64,000 bases of DNA, from NCBI RefSeq assembly GCF_017308985.1, contig NZ_JADWPE010000002.1, forward strand, positions 1,107,794 through 1,171,793, given 5' to 3'. Below, in pieces: positions 34,175-42,350 of this stretch (position 1 is the stretch's first letter; the number at the start of each line of letters is the position of its first letter). Below the pieces are notes generated by a model. The model was given only the letters and a program-made list of their open reading frames with translations. It had not been told where the DNA came from and made no database searches. The position numbers and the translations under genes were made by a program. This DNA is from Lysobacter changpingensis (GTDB lineage Bacteria; Pseudomonadota; Gammaproteobacteria; Xanthomonadales; Xanthomonadaceae).

Positions 34175-35328
34175 GCCGTCGCTCCGTTGCGACCGTTGGC
34201 GTCCAGGCCGGCGCGCTCGATCTCGGACACGCGCGCTTCGGTGCTGCCGCGCTTGAACCACAGGACCAGGCCCGACACGAGCACGGCGATGGTGAGCAGG
34301 TCGAGCAACGCCCACAGGATCTTCAGCGGCATGCCGCCGTAATCGCCGAAGTGCAGCGGCTGCGAGAGCAGCAGCGTGGTCATGTAGCCGGGCAGCTGTG
34401 GTCGCGCCGTCACCGCGCCGGTTTCGGCATCGATCAGGACCGGGCGGTACAGGCGTTCGGTCAGTGGCGTGTTGCCATGCATGAACACACCGTAGTGATG
34501 ATCGCCGCTGTAGCCGGTGCCAGGGAAACTCACGAACGCGGGCGTCATGCCGGGTTCGACCTTGCGCGCTGCGGCGACGGCGGCGTCCAGCGGGGTCAGC
34601 TGCGCCGGGCGTGGCCGGCCTTCGTATTGCCGGGCGAATTCGCCGAGCTGTTCGGCCTGCCACGCCGACTCCAGTGGCTGCGCGAGCGTGTTGATCGCGC
34701 CGGTGATGCCGACCACGAAGGCCCAGCCCAGCGTGACCACGCCCAGCACGTTGTGCAGGTCCAGCCAGGCGAGTCGTCGGCTGCGTCCGGCGCGCAGCGT
34801 GCCGAATGGCAACTTGCGCATGAAGGGACCGTACAGCACCAACCCCGACACGATGGCGACGGCGAACAGCAGCGCCATGACGCCGAGGAACAGCATGCCC
34901 GGCAGCCCGACGAAAACGTCGGTGTGCAGGCGGTACAGGAAATACATCACGCCTTCGTTGAACTGCGCCGCCGGCAGCACCTCGCCCGTGTACTGGTGCA
35001 GCACGGCCGTGTGCATTTCCGGCGGCGGCGTGTCGGGCCGCGCGCCGGTGTTCACGTAGACGCTCGGCGAATGGTCGTCCCAGCCGAAGAACAGCGGCAC
35101 GTCGCCCGGGTACTTCGCCAGCGCCTTCGCCACCAGCGCGTCGAGGTTGGCCGGTTGCGCGCCGGCCGGCACGGGCGCGACTTCGGGAGCGGCGCCGGTG
35201 AGGTGGCTGATCTCCTCCCAGAACACCAGCGGCAACCCCGTCAGGCACAGCAACAGCAGGAACGTCGTGCACATCAGGCTGGTCCACTTGTGGACCAGGA
35301 ACCAGGCCTTGAGCGTGCTTCGCTGCAT
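34171..35328 (-). CDS. PepSY-associated TM helix (PiuB-like) membrane protein
   Basis: 385 aa. It begins with the family's LKAWFLVHKWTSLMCTTFLLLLCLTGLPLVFWEEI, then a periplasmic PepSY domain (NLDALVAKALAKYPGD), HTDVFVGLPGMLFLGVMALLFAV, LDLHNVLGVVTLGWAFVVGITGAI, a second PepSY region and a final helix pair. Conserved His residues in membrane helices (VHKW, LHTDV, DLHN) suggest haem or metal binding. These proteins are thought to reduce ferric siderophores at the inner membrane. It follows the TonB receptor by 8 bp in the same direction. Confidence 0.88.
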   Translation of the reverse strand: MQRSTLKAWFLVHKWTSLMCTTFLLLLCLTGLPLVFWEEISHLTGAAPEVAPVPAGAQPANLDALVAKALAKYPGDVPLFFGWDDHSPSVYVNTGARPDTPPPEMHTAVLHQYTGEVLPAAQFNEGVMYFLYRLHTDVFVGLPGMLFLGVMALLFAVAIVSGLVLYGPFMRKLPFGTLRAGRSRRLAWLDLHNVLGVVTLGWAFVVGITGAINTLAQPLESAWQAEQLGEFARQYEGRPRPAQLTPLDAAVAAARKVEPGMTPAFVSFPGTGYSGDHHYGVFMHGNTPLTERLYRPVLIDAETGAVTARPQLPGYMTTLLLSQPLHFGDYGGMPLKILWALLDLLTIAVLVSGLVLWFKRGSTEARVSEIERAGLDANGRNGATA

Positions 35329-35336
35329 GCGTCGCC

Positions 35337-37439
35337 TCAGAAGCGCCAGGTGACCGTGCCGACGACGGTGCGCGTGTTGCCGCTGAAGCAGTCGCCGAAG
35401 TAGCGGCAGGGCGCGAAGTACTCCTTGTCGAACAGATTGGTCACGTTGAGCGAGAACACCCATTGCGGCATCTGCAGTTCCAGCATCGCGTCGGCCAGCG
35501 TGTAGCTGGGCGTGCGGATCGACGTGAACTCGCCGGCCGACACCGTCGAACCCACGTACCGGCCGCCAAGACCTGCGCGCAGGCGCATGTCGTCGCCCAC
35601 CTGGAAGCCCTTGGCCAGCCATACCGACGCCAGGTCCTGCGGCGTGTCGTTGAGCGGCTTGCCGACTTCCCAAGCGATGTTGCTGCGCGTCACCTCGGCA
35701 TCGTTGTGGCTGTAGCTGGCGGTGATGGTGAAGTCGTTGTCGAAGGCGTAGATGCCTTCCAGCTCGTAGCCTTCGGACTCGATCTCGCCGGTCTGCACCA
35801 CGTTGAGCACGTTCTCGGGATCGTTGGTCTGCCGGTTGGTGTCGGTGATCCGGTAGAACGCGGCGCTGAACATCGCATTGCGCGTGGGCTGCCACTTCAC
35901 GCCGGTCTCGACCTGGTGGCCTCGCATCGGCACGAAGGCGTTGCCGTACAGGTCCTGGCCGAGGATCGGCAGGAACGACTCGGTGTAGCTGACGTACGGC
36001 GACACGTTCGCGCCGACGTCGCCGATCAGACCAACGCGGTACGTGGTTTCGTTGTCGGTCTGGTCGGACTGGCCCTGCGTTTCGGAAACGACGCGGTCGC
36101 GCCGCGCGCCCAGCACCAGGGTGACGCGGTCGGCCCAGCGGATCTGGTCCTGCACGTAGACGCCGGTCTGCGTGCTGCGCTGGTCGGGCAGTGCGACGTA
36201 CTCGGGAATGGCGACGCCGCTCGACACCGGATCGTAGATGTCGATAGGCGTGGTCGTGCCCGAGAACGTGGTGGATTCCTCGCGGAAGTCGGTGTAGTCC
36301 ACGCCCGCCAGCAGCAGGTGCCGGAACGCACCGGTGGCGAAGTCGAACTGCAGCGAGTTGTCCGCGGTGAGGATGCGATCGTCGGGCTTCACGCCATAGG
36401 TCAGGCGGTTGACCACGCGGTCGTCCTCGTCGATGAAGGGATCTTCCGGATTGCTGTACGTGTCCGGGAAGATCTCGCGGAAGTCGGTCTTCGAATCGAT
36501 GTAGCGCAGGTTCGAGCGCCACGTCACCACATCGTTGAACGCGTGGTCGAACAGCACCGTCGCGCTGGCGACGCGTGCGTCGAGCTTGTCGAAGCCCTTG
36601 TCGCCCAGGAAGGTCGACGGGTCCAGCCGGCGCCCCGGCGGCGCGTGCAGCGTCGCGGCGACAGGCAGGAACTGCTGGCTCGACGCGGTCCTGTCGCGCT
36701 GGTAGCTCGCCAGCACGGTGAGGTTGCTGCGCTCGCCGCGCCAGGTGATCGACGGCGCGATGTAGACGCGGTCGTCGTCGATCTCGTCGGTCTGCATGCC
36801 CGAATCGCGCACCACGCCGACCAGGCGACCGGCGAGGTTGCCGGAATCGCCGAGCTGGCCGGTGACGTCGCCCTGCAGCTGCCTGCGATCGAAGTTGCCG
36901 ACCTGCAGGCCGATTTCGCCGCCGTCCTGGAAACCCGGGCGCTTGCTGATCGCATTGATGATGCCGCCGGCGGCACCGGCCCCGTAGAGCATCGAGGAAG
37001 GGCCGCGCAGCACTTCCACGCGCTCCAGCCCGTACACCTCCGGCCGCGCCGCCGGACTGAAGTTGAACAGCTTGCGCATGCCGTCGACGTACTGCACGGG
37101 ATCGAGGCCGCGGATCGTGCTGGCGTCGCCACGCGTGTCCAGGCCCCACGCGTCGGCGGTGACGCCGGCGCTGTAGCGGAGCGTCTCCTGCAGGTTGCGC
37201 GCACCGCGATCGGTGAACAACGCCGAGGTCACCACGCTGATCGCCTGCGGCGTTTCCATCAGCGGCGTGTCGGTCTTGGTGGCGGTGCTGGCGCGCTCGG
37301 CGACGACAGTGACGCTGTCCAGTGCATAGGCGTCGTCGGTCGATTGCGCCTGCGCGATGGCCGAAGCCAGCACGGTGGGCGCCAGCAGAGCCAGCATCAA
37401 GGCGGCGCGGTGCTGCGTGGAGCGGGTGGAACGGGTCAT
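35337..37439 (-). CDS. TonB-dependent siderophore receptor
   Basis: 700 aa. Signal peptide (ALMLALLAPTVLASAIAQAQS), a short TonB-box region (YALDSVTVVAERA), a plug domain (TPQAISVVTSALFTDRGARNLQETLRYS, VEVLRGPSSMLYGAGAAGGIINAISKRP) and a 22-strand type barrel ending in an aromatic (VVGTVTWRF), typical for outer membrane insertion. The plug pattern is that of the siderophore group (FhuA/FpvA-like). No N-terminal signalling extension. First gene of an operon with the PepSY protein; a Fur-like site precedes it. Siderophore identity is not predictable. Confidence 0.93.
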   Translation of the reverse strand: MTRSTRSTQHRAALMLALLAPTVLASAIAQAQSTDDAYALDSVTVVAERASTATKTDTPLMETPQAISVVTSALFTDRGARNLQETLRYSAGVTADAWGLDTRGDASTIRGLDPVQYVDGMRKLFNFSPAARPEVYGLERVEVLRGPSSMLYGAGAAGGIINAISKRPGFQDGGEIGLQVGNFDRRQLQGDVTGQLGDSGNLAGRLVGVVRDSGMQTDEIDDDRVYIAPSITWRGERSNLTVLASYQRDRTASSQQFLPVAATLHAPPGRRLDPSTFLGDKGFDKLDARVASATVLFDHAFNDVVTWRSNLRYIDSKTDFREIFPDTYSNPEDPFIDEDDRVVNRLTYGVKPDDRILTADNSLQFDFATGAFRHLLLAGVDYTDFREESTTFSGTTTPIDIYDPVSSGVAIPEYVALPDQRSTQTGVYVQDQIRWADRVTLVLGARRDRVVSETQGQSDQTDNETTYRVGLIGDVGANVSPYVSYTESFLPILGQDLYGNAFVPMRGHQVETGVKWQPTRNAMFSAAFYRITDTNRQTNDPENVLNVVQTGEIESEGYELEGIYAFDNDFTITASYSHNDAEVTRSNIAWEVGKPLNDTPQDLASVWLAKGFQVGDDMRLRAGLGGRYVGSTVSAGEFTSIRTPSYTLADAMLELQMPQWVFSLNVTNLFDKEYFAPCRYFGDCFSGNTRTVVGTVTWRF

Positions 37440-37495
37440 CGGTCGCTTCCCCAGGCGAACTTCGAGACCCCGCATTATGGGAATCGCTCACGTCA

Positions 37496-37516
37496 AACGC
37501 AAATGATTCTCAAAAG
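37496..37516 (-). promoter_or_regulatory. Candidate Fur box upstream of TonB receptor
   Basis: On the minus strand, TTTGAGAATCATTTGCGTT about 60-75 bp before the receptor start resembles the core of a Fur site (GATAATGATAATCATTATC), matching best at GAGAATCATTTGC. Location and gene function support iron repression. It is an imperfect match, so binding is inferred. Confidence 0.6.
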
Positions 37517-37608
37517 CAAGCGCGGCGTATGCAGCCGACGACACCGCGTGGCGGCCTACGCAGCGCATTCGGCCGGCACGAATGCGCTTGCGATTGCGAC
37601 GCGATCGG

Positions 37609-38946
37609 CTACGGGTTCGGGGTGGGCAGGTCGATGGCGCCGATGTCGGTGAACGCGCCATGCGTTCGCGGGAAGCCCGGCCCACGCTGGTCGTACTGCA
37701 GGCCCAGTGCGTTGTTCCCGCGCTCGAGCAACGGGCTGTTGCGCTCCGGCAGGTGCGTCGGCGTCGGCCCGCCGTTGCTGGCGAGCGGTAACAGCAGCGG
37801 CTCCTCGGTGATGATGGTGTCTGCCGGAAGTGGCGCGCGCGAACGTCCCACCAGGTTGTGGCTTCCGGTCACTGCCTCGCCGTCGAGCAGCGGGAAGATG
37901 TCGATGCCTGGTCCCGCGCTGCACAGGTTGCCGGCGACGACCGTGCTTTCCAGGTGCAGGCCGGTTGTGCCCTCGACGGCGCCGTTGCAACCGCCGTCGC
38001 GTTCATCGTTGAGGGTGATGGTGCTGTTGTGGATGCGCGTGTTCGCCGGCAGCGAGCCGACGCTGTGGTAGTACGCGATGTTGCCTGAGAGGGTGCTGTC
38101 GACGATCTCCGCGTTGTTGACGGGGCCGCGCAGCGAGATGCCGCCACCGCCGTCGATGGCGCGATTGCCGGCCAGGGTGCTTTTGTTCAACAGCAGGCCC
38201 AGGCCCGGCAGGCCGCTGGGAAAGAGCACGATGCCGCCCCCGGTCGAGGCGACGTTGTTGCGGATCTGCGAGTAGGTGACCGCTACCTTGCTGCCGGAAA
38301 TGCCGCCACCTCCCAAGGTCGCCGCGTTGCCCACGACCTGGCTGTGGTACAGCGTCAGGCGAAACCACGCGTGCACGGCCCCGCCCCAGCCGCGGTCCGC
38401 GAGGTTCGCGTATGCCTGGCTGTGCGCGAGCAGCACGCTCTCCCCGATGATGGCGCCGCCCGCGCTCGAGGGTTCCGCGCCGGCGCCAGGGATGGCCTGG
38501 CAATGGTGGACCGAGGAGCTGATCACCTCCACCGTGCCCGAGGATTTGATGCATCCGCCATCGGCGTAGGTGGTGGTCAAGCGCCCATTGGCCACGCTCA
38601 GCCGGTACACGCGCAACGTGCCCGTGCCGATGTGGCGGATCGCGCGGCCCTTCGCGTTCGCATCGATCGTGAGCGCGTGGCGGCTGCGACCCAGCAGCGT
38701 CAGCGAGCCCTGCGGAACGACCAGTTCTCCCGACGTGAGGACGATGCGGTCGCAGCGCAAGCCGATCAGGTCGATGTTGTCGCCGCTCTGGGCGATGGAG
38801 ATCGCGTTGCGGAGACTTCCCGCGCCGCTGTCGTTGCAGTTGGTGACCACGCGCGTGGCCGCACGCGCATCCTCAACGGGAACCAGCGCGCCGCCAGCCA
38901 GTGCTGCGGCGAACGCGACGATCGAAGTGGAAGCGGGACGGGACAT
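37609..38946 (-). CDS. Secreted right-handed beta-helix protein (choice-of-anchor Q type)
   Basis: 445 aa. A signal peptide (IVAFAAALAGGALVPVEDARA) is followed by VVTNCNDSGAGSLRNAISIAQSGDNIDL, the opening of CSLREA-like beta-helix proteins. Repeating strands follow, with patterns such as GGAIIGESVLLAHSQAYAN, GGGGISGSKVAVTYSQIRN and GGGIVLFPSG, then the C-terminal GGPTPTHLPERNSPLLERGNN and AFTDIGAIDL that define choice-of-anchor Q. Typical of secreted or surface proteins; some relatives are polysaccharide lyases, but no lyase motif is evident. It starts after a long quiet stretch. Confidence 0.85.
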   Translation of the reverse strand: MSRPASTSIVAFAAALAGGALVPVEDARAATRVVTNCNDSGAGSLRNAISIAQSGDNIDLIGLRCDRIVLTSGELVVPQGSLTLLGRSRHALTIDANAKGRAIRHIGTGTLRVYRLSVANGRLTTTYADGGCIKSSGTVEVISSSVHHCQAIPGAGAEPSSAGGAIIGESVLLAHSQAYANLADRGWGGAVHAWFRLTLYHSQVVGNAATLGGGGISGSKVAVTYSQIRNNVASTGGGIVLFPSGLPGLGLLLNKSTLAGNRAIDGGGGISLRGPVNNAEIVDSTLSGNIAYYHSVGSLPANTRIHNSTITLNDERDGGCNGAVEGTTGLHLESTVVAGNLCSAGPGIDIFPLLDGEAVTGSHNLVGRSRAPLPADTIITEEPLLLPLASNGGPTPTHLPERNSPLLERGNNALGLQYDQRGPGFPRTHGAFTDIGAIDLPTPNP

Positions 38947-39466
38947 GAGCGCACTCCTTCGAAATGCGATGTGTGCGGTCGAGCCCGCTTCCATTGCAGC
39001 GAACCGCGGACGGAAGTATTGCCATCGAATCCGGTGCCGTGGTGAAGCCGCGAGCGCATCGCCGCGGCGGTCGCGCAGTCAGCCATGGTGGCGCATGCAA
39101 TGCGCGTGCTTTTCCGACAAGCGGTTCTTCGATCGCAGAGATCTCGCCAGCGACGACACGTCCTGGGAGCCCGATCGGCCTCGGCGCACGAACCAGTGCG
39201 CGCTCCTGCTTCACGAACATGATGAGCACGTGCACTGCACACTGCGCGACAGACTGCTGGGTCGATCCGACCAGTGGCGCGACGACGAGCACCGGCGTCA
39301 GATAGTCGATCGGGACCAAGCTCAGCACGCCAGGGCTCGTCTTCCAGCCGGCCCCGCCAACCACGCGCGAAAGCGGAAGAAGAAATTCGGATCCTTGGCG
39401 CGCGGCAGGCAGCACACCGATACAAGCGGCGCTGGGGATCGCCAGGTGGAGGTTGCGGGGGGACCT
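38947..39466. other. Intergenic stretch without a supported gene
   Basis: 520 bp between the beta-helix gene and the first palindrome of the small-gene array. Open frames on both strands are broken up in composition and none has a good start or domain. Probably holds the promoter of the beta-helix gene at its left end. Confidence 0.45.
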
Positions 39467-39496
39467 AATGTCCGCTACCGGCCATCAGCGGACGTT
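39467..39496 (+). repeat. TGTCCGCT...AGCGGACA palindrome, copy a
   Basis: AATGTCCGCT-accggccatc-AGCGGACGTT: 8-bp arms around a ~10-nt centre of the GGCC type. It lies 51 bp after the stop of the first gene of the small-gene array and forms the array's left edge. Confidence 0.8.
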
Positions 39497-39546
39497 CTTT
39501 CATTCGATGCTGACTGCCTTCACGGGAAACGAGGCCGACTCTCCTG

Positions 39547-40077
39547 CTAGCTATCATCAGAGTCTTCCTGAGCGGCCAGTGGCACTCCGGCTGCGGAAAG
39601 CAAAATGTCCCAAGTGGCTTGGTTGCCAGCGTAGAAGAGTGTTCCGATAGGTTCAGGGTCTGAGTCCCTGAACACCTGGGTCTGCGCGCACTCGAAACAC
39701 ACCACAAAGTCATAGGTGTGACCGTCGGCCTGCAGTCGGACTCCATGGCGCGGGTTGAAGCACAGCGCGACTGCGTCCGGCTCAGGTGCATCGACCCAGG
39801 CAGACAGCGCTTTCCGCACAGAGCTCGCAGCGTCAGGCGAGACCATCGCTTGCCCAAGAACCGGCCACCCGAAGTAGCAATCACCAGCACACTCTCCCTC
39901 CGAGTCTCGTCTCCCGTTCTCCCCGGGCTCAAGCGACAAGAGCGAGATGGTTGTTGCATGCGCAACCGCCTGAGCAATCTCAGTCTTTCGCTCCCCGGCG
40001 ATCGAGTCTGTGGCCACGATTGCCAGAAGTGCAATCAATGCGGTGACGTTGGTTCTCATTGCTTCCGACAGCCTCAT
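39547..40077 (-). CDS. Unknown secreted or anchored protein, array gene 1
   Basis: 176 aa. The start MRLSEAMRTNVTALIALLAIVATDSIAG looks like a signal peptide (Met codons at 40077 and 40059 are both usable; GGAAA or GGAAG lie upstream of each). The mature part has four Cys in two patterns (GECAGDCYFG; VVCFECAQ) and reads like a small extracytoplasmic domain of the ALCFNPRHGVRL...YDFVVCFECAQTQVF type, seen in unknown Xanthomonad proteins. The frame remains open upstream through palindrome copy b, giving a spurious NVCFWPIAV peptide, which is not part of the gene. Confidence 0.6.
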   Translation of the reverse strand: MRLSEAMRTNVTALIALLAIVATDSIAGERKTEIAQAVAHATTISLLSLEPGENGRRDSEGECAGDCYFGWPVLGQAMVSPDAASSVRKALSAWVDAPEPDAVALCFNPRHGVRLQADGHTYDFVVCFECAQTQVFRDSDPEPIGTLFYAGNQATWDILLSAAGVPLAAQEDSDDS

Positions 40078-40125
40078 CTTGGTTTCCGGCGACGCTAGCA
40101 CCGCCCCTACTTGCTCGCCTGGCCG

Positions 40126-40155
40126 AGTGACCGCTATCGGCCAGAAGCAGACATT
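40126..40155 (+). repeat. TGTCCGCT...AGCGGACA palindrome, copy b
   Basis: GTGACCGCT-atcggccag-AAGCAGACATT, a slightly decayed copy with a GGCCAG centre, between array genes 1 and 2, same orientation as copies a, d and e. Confidence 0.75.
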
Positions 40156-40233
40156 CAAGCTGAGCCGGCCAATGCTCTCGTGCCGACGATCCGACCTTGA
40201 TCGCGGCGACGGCTACTGCGTCAAACGTACTCG

Positions 40234-40452
40234 TTACCCGAAGCAGATTCCAAGGAAGGCGAATGTCGCTCCAGCCCCGAAGAAGGCCAATGCGATGGAC
40301 CATTCCTTTGTGTTGAGGTCTGCCCAGGGAAACAGGCTCTTCTCGCCTGTTCTCTTGTAGTGCATGTGAGGAGCCAAGTTTCCCCCGATCCCCACCAAGA
40401 TTACGAAGAGCAACAAGCCAATTGCTTGGATTACGTCTGAGATGTGGAACAT
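40234..40452 (-). CDS. Small two-helix membrane protein, array gene 2
   Basis: 72 aa from MFHISDVIQAIGLLLFVILVGIGGNL. A second helix (WSIALAFFGAGATFAFLGICF) ends the protein; a short polar loop with HMHYKRTGEKSLFPWADLNTKEW joins them. No family recognised. Codon use has more A/T at third positions than the flanking metabolic genes. Placed between palindromes b and c, it behaves like one unit of the array. The upstream in-frame extension to 40470 is weakly supported. Confidence 0.6.
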   Translation of the reverse strand: MFHISDVIQAIGLLLFVILVGIGGNLAPHMHYKRTGEKSLFPWADLNTKEWSIALAFFGAGATFAFLGICFG

Positions 40453-40482
40453 TTCCGCCCCCTTTGCCATCCCATTCCACGA

Positions 40483-40506
40483 GTGTCTGGGTCGAAAGCC
40501 GACATT
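40483..40506 (+). repeat. TGTCCGCT...AGCGGACA palindrome, copy c (left arm damaged)
   Basis: GTGTCtgGGTCGAAAGCCGACATT: the right arm and GGTCGA centre are intact while the left arm is shortened. It directly abuts the stop codon of array gene 3. Confidence 0.65.
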
Positions 40507-40507
40507 C

Positions 40508-40726
40508 TCACCAGTCCGAGGACCACTCCTGTTTGCGCTTGCCGATCAACACGAACGCAATCGCTGCGATTCCCAACGCCCCCAGCCAGCCCCACGGAAT
40601 CCCCGCGATCCACTTTGCGACCTGTAGGTATGCCCCGCCTCGATGCTCTGCCCGACTGAATATTCCGAGCACAGTGGCCGATGCGCCAATGGCTATAACG
40701 ATCACAACGAGGAACCGATCCTTCAT
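40508..40726 (-). CDS. Small two-helix membrane protein, array gene 3
   Basis: 72 aa. The first helix is RFLVVIVIAIGASATVLGIF and the second WGWLGALGIAAIAFVLIG; the loop is EHRGGAYLQVAKWIAGIP and the tail is charged (KRKQEWSSDW). Resembles other short unknown membrane proteins of Xanthomonads but no function is known. Flanked by palindromes c (touching its stop) and d. The ATG has a purine-rich GAATGAAGGATC context. Confidence 0.6.
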   Translation of the reverse strand: MKDRFLVVIVIAIGASATVLGIFSRAEHRGGAYLQVAKWIAGIPWGWLGALGIAAIAFVLIGKRKQEWSSDW

Positions 40727-40791
40727 TCTAATTAGCGCGATACCAAGGCCTGACCGCGGACATTAGCACTGCCGCTGTTTCTGGTCCGCTT

Positions 40792-40821
40792 CATGTCCGC
40801 TATCGGCTAGAAGCGGACCTT
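40792..40821 (+). repeat. TGTCCGCT...AGCGGACA palindrome, copy d
   Basis: ATGTCCGCT-atcggctag-AAGCGGACCTT between array genes 3 and 4, with the GGCTAG variant of the centre. A partial extra arm (GGTCCGCTTC) lies just before it and another half-site, GCGGACATTAGC, sits at 40757-40768. Confidence 0.8.
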
Positions 40822-40856
40822 AAAGGGTGCGGATCGTGCGGAATCGAACGCTACAT

Positions 40857-41150
40857 TCACTTTTCACTGGTGCGCGTGATCTCAGTTGTTCCCGTCGAGT
40901 CAACGATGACCCCGTACAGATAAGTCCGCGACTCATACTCCACAAGCCAGAGCTTTCCATCACTCTCTGCACTGGTGAATTTGAGGCTCCCGCACGCCAC
41001 GCGGTTCGAAGCGCAGTGCTCAGCCATAGCTGCATCAGCCAGCGCCCGAACGTTGTCCTCCGTTAGGTCGCCAAGGCCGCAGGCAGATACGATTGCGAGC
41101 GACGAGACGAGTGACGCGATGCGAGACCACTTCTTTAAGAGCCTCATCAT
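40857..41150 (-). CDS. Small lipoprotein, array gene 4
   Basis: 97 aa. The start MMRLLKKWSRIASLVSSLAIVSACGLGD ends in a lipobox (IVSAC), giving a mature protein of about 74 aa. It contains one further Cys pair (AEHCASNRVACGS) and the segment YESRTYLYGVIVDSTGT. No family recognised. Flanked by palindromes d and e; copy e begins only 8 bp upstream of its ATG, so transcription must come from within or beyond the palindrome. Confidence 0.65.
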   Translation of the reverse strand: MMRLLKKWSRIASLVSSLAIVSACGLGDLTEDNVRALADAAMAEHCASNRVACGSLKFTSAESDGKLWLVEYESRTYLYGVIVDSTGTTEITRTSEK

Positions 41151-41157
41151 GGGTACG

Positions 41158-41187
41158 CACGTCCGCTAAGGGTCGAAAGCGGACATT
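41158..41187 (+). repeat. TGTCCGCT...AGCGGACA palindrome, copy e
   Basis: ACGTCCGCT-aagggtcga-AAGCGGACATTAGC, right edge of the four-gene array and nearly canonical, with a GGGTCGA centre. A decayed further copy (CACGTCCGCCATCGCCAGATGC) follows at 41217-41240. Confidence 0.82.
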
Positions 41188-41256
41188 AGCACCGCCCTGC
41201 GTCGGTGCTCCCGTCCCACGTCCGCCATCGCCAGATGCTGCCACTCACGAACTCCC

Positions 41257-42276
41257 TCACACCCGCACCGCACCCTCCCTCGCCACGCTTCCGCCCTGCC
41301 CGCGCACCGCGCTGGGCGGTATGCCCATGATTCGCTTGAAGGCGCGGCTGAAGGAGGCTTCGGAGTCGTAACCCAGGCGCTCGGCGGCGACGGTCACGCG
41401 CATGCCTTCCTGCTGGATCCAGCGGCGCGCCTGGAACATCTTCACCTTTGCGACATATCGCGCCGGGCTCTCGCCGACGGTGCGCGTGAACGCTTCGGCG
41501 AAGCGCGAACGCGAGGCGCCCATGAGCCTTGCCAGCGCGGGCACGTCCCAGTCGCGTTCGGGTTCGGCATGGATCGCCGCGATGACCTTGCCGATCTTCG
41601 GGCACTGCACCGCCGCGATCCAGCCGGTGGAATCGCTGCAGCCGCATTCGACCCACGCGCGGATGATGCTGGCGGCCAGCACGTCGGCCAGCCGCGCCAG
41701 GATGCCGCAGGCGCCGATGCGGTCCAGCGACACTTCGCGCTCCATCGCCTCGAGCAGGGCGAGCACCGCCGGATCGCGCTTGACCAGATCGCCCGCGTGC
41801 ATGAGCTCCGGCATCATCGCCAGCAGCGGATGCAGCGGGTCCAGGTTGAAACGCATCGCGCCGCAGAACATCACGCTCGATATGGCCTGCGCCGCCTGCG
41901 TTCCATCGGGCGACGCGGAGCGCACGAGGTACAGGTTCTCCGACACGGCTTCGCGCGAGAGCTGGTCGATATCGACCGCCGGCACGTCCGGCGAACTCGC
42001 CATGACGTGGAAGCTCCCGCGCGGCAGCAGCACGGCGTCGCCCGGAGGCAGCTGCTTCCACCCGATGGCCGGCATCCACAACCATGCGCCACCGCGTGCG
42101 ACGAAATGGAAGCGCGCATCGTGCTGCGCGGGGAACGCGATCGCCCAGGGCTCGCGCATCACGCAGCGACCGTATTCCACGCCGTCCAGGCGCAGGCCGA
42201 GCAGCACGCGGGTCAGCAGGTCGCCCGGTTCCGGTGGCTGCACGGACGACAGGAAACGGGAGGAATGGTCATGCAT
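41257..42276 (-). CDS. AraC-family transcriptional regulator (cupin-type N-terminus)
   Basis: 339 aa. The N-terminal half is a cupin-type ligand domain of the group seen in regulators of efflux and reductase genes (GGAWLWMPAIGWKQLPPGDAVLLPRG). The C-terminal 100 residues hold the two HTH motifs: WDVPALARLMGASRSRFAEAFTRTVGESPARYV and RVTVAAERLGYDSEASFSRAFKRIMGIPPSAVR. It is divergent from an MFS transporter gene followed by a CurA-type reductase; such regulators usually activate that pair, so the 42277-42350 gap is the likely control region. Confidence 0.88.
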   Translation of the reverse strand: MHDHSSRFLSSVQPPEPGDLLTRVLLGLRLDGVEYGRCVMREPWAIAFPAQHDARFHFVARGGAWLWMPAIGWKQLPPGDAVLLPRGSFHVMASSPDVPAVDIDQLSREAVSENLYLVRSASPDGTQAAQAISSVMFCGAMRFNLDPLHPLLAMMPELMHAGDLVKRDPAVLALLEAMEREVSLDRIGACGILARLADVLAASIIRAWVECGCSDSTGWIAAVQCPKIGKVIAAIHAEPERDWDVPALARLMGASRSRFAEAFTRTVGESPARYVAKVKMFQARRWIQQEGMRVTVAAERLGYDSEASFSRAFKRIMGIPPSAVRGQGGSVAREGAVRV

Positions 42277-42350
42277 TGCGGCCGTTCCGGCATGGAAACG
42301 CCTGCATCGTACGCCTAACCTGCCCTGCCCCACCCCATTGGCAGCCCTTC

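Noticed and set aside
38873..39415. Minus-strand frame between the beta-helix gene and the array
   Set aside because: Overlaps the start of the beta-helix gene, has no RBS and changes composition midway; the hydrophobic stretch is short.
39467..41187. Classical integron attC sites
   Set aside because: Elements lack the conserved GTTRRRY core and are about half the minimum attC length; the recombinase at 63.2 kb lacks the additional IntI domain.
41035..41244. Short frame containing NVRFRPLADV
   Set aside because: The peptide is simply the translation of palindrome copy e and its surroundings; similar peptides (NVCFWPIAV, CPLLAVSGHS) appear wherever a copy is crossed.
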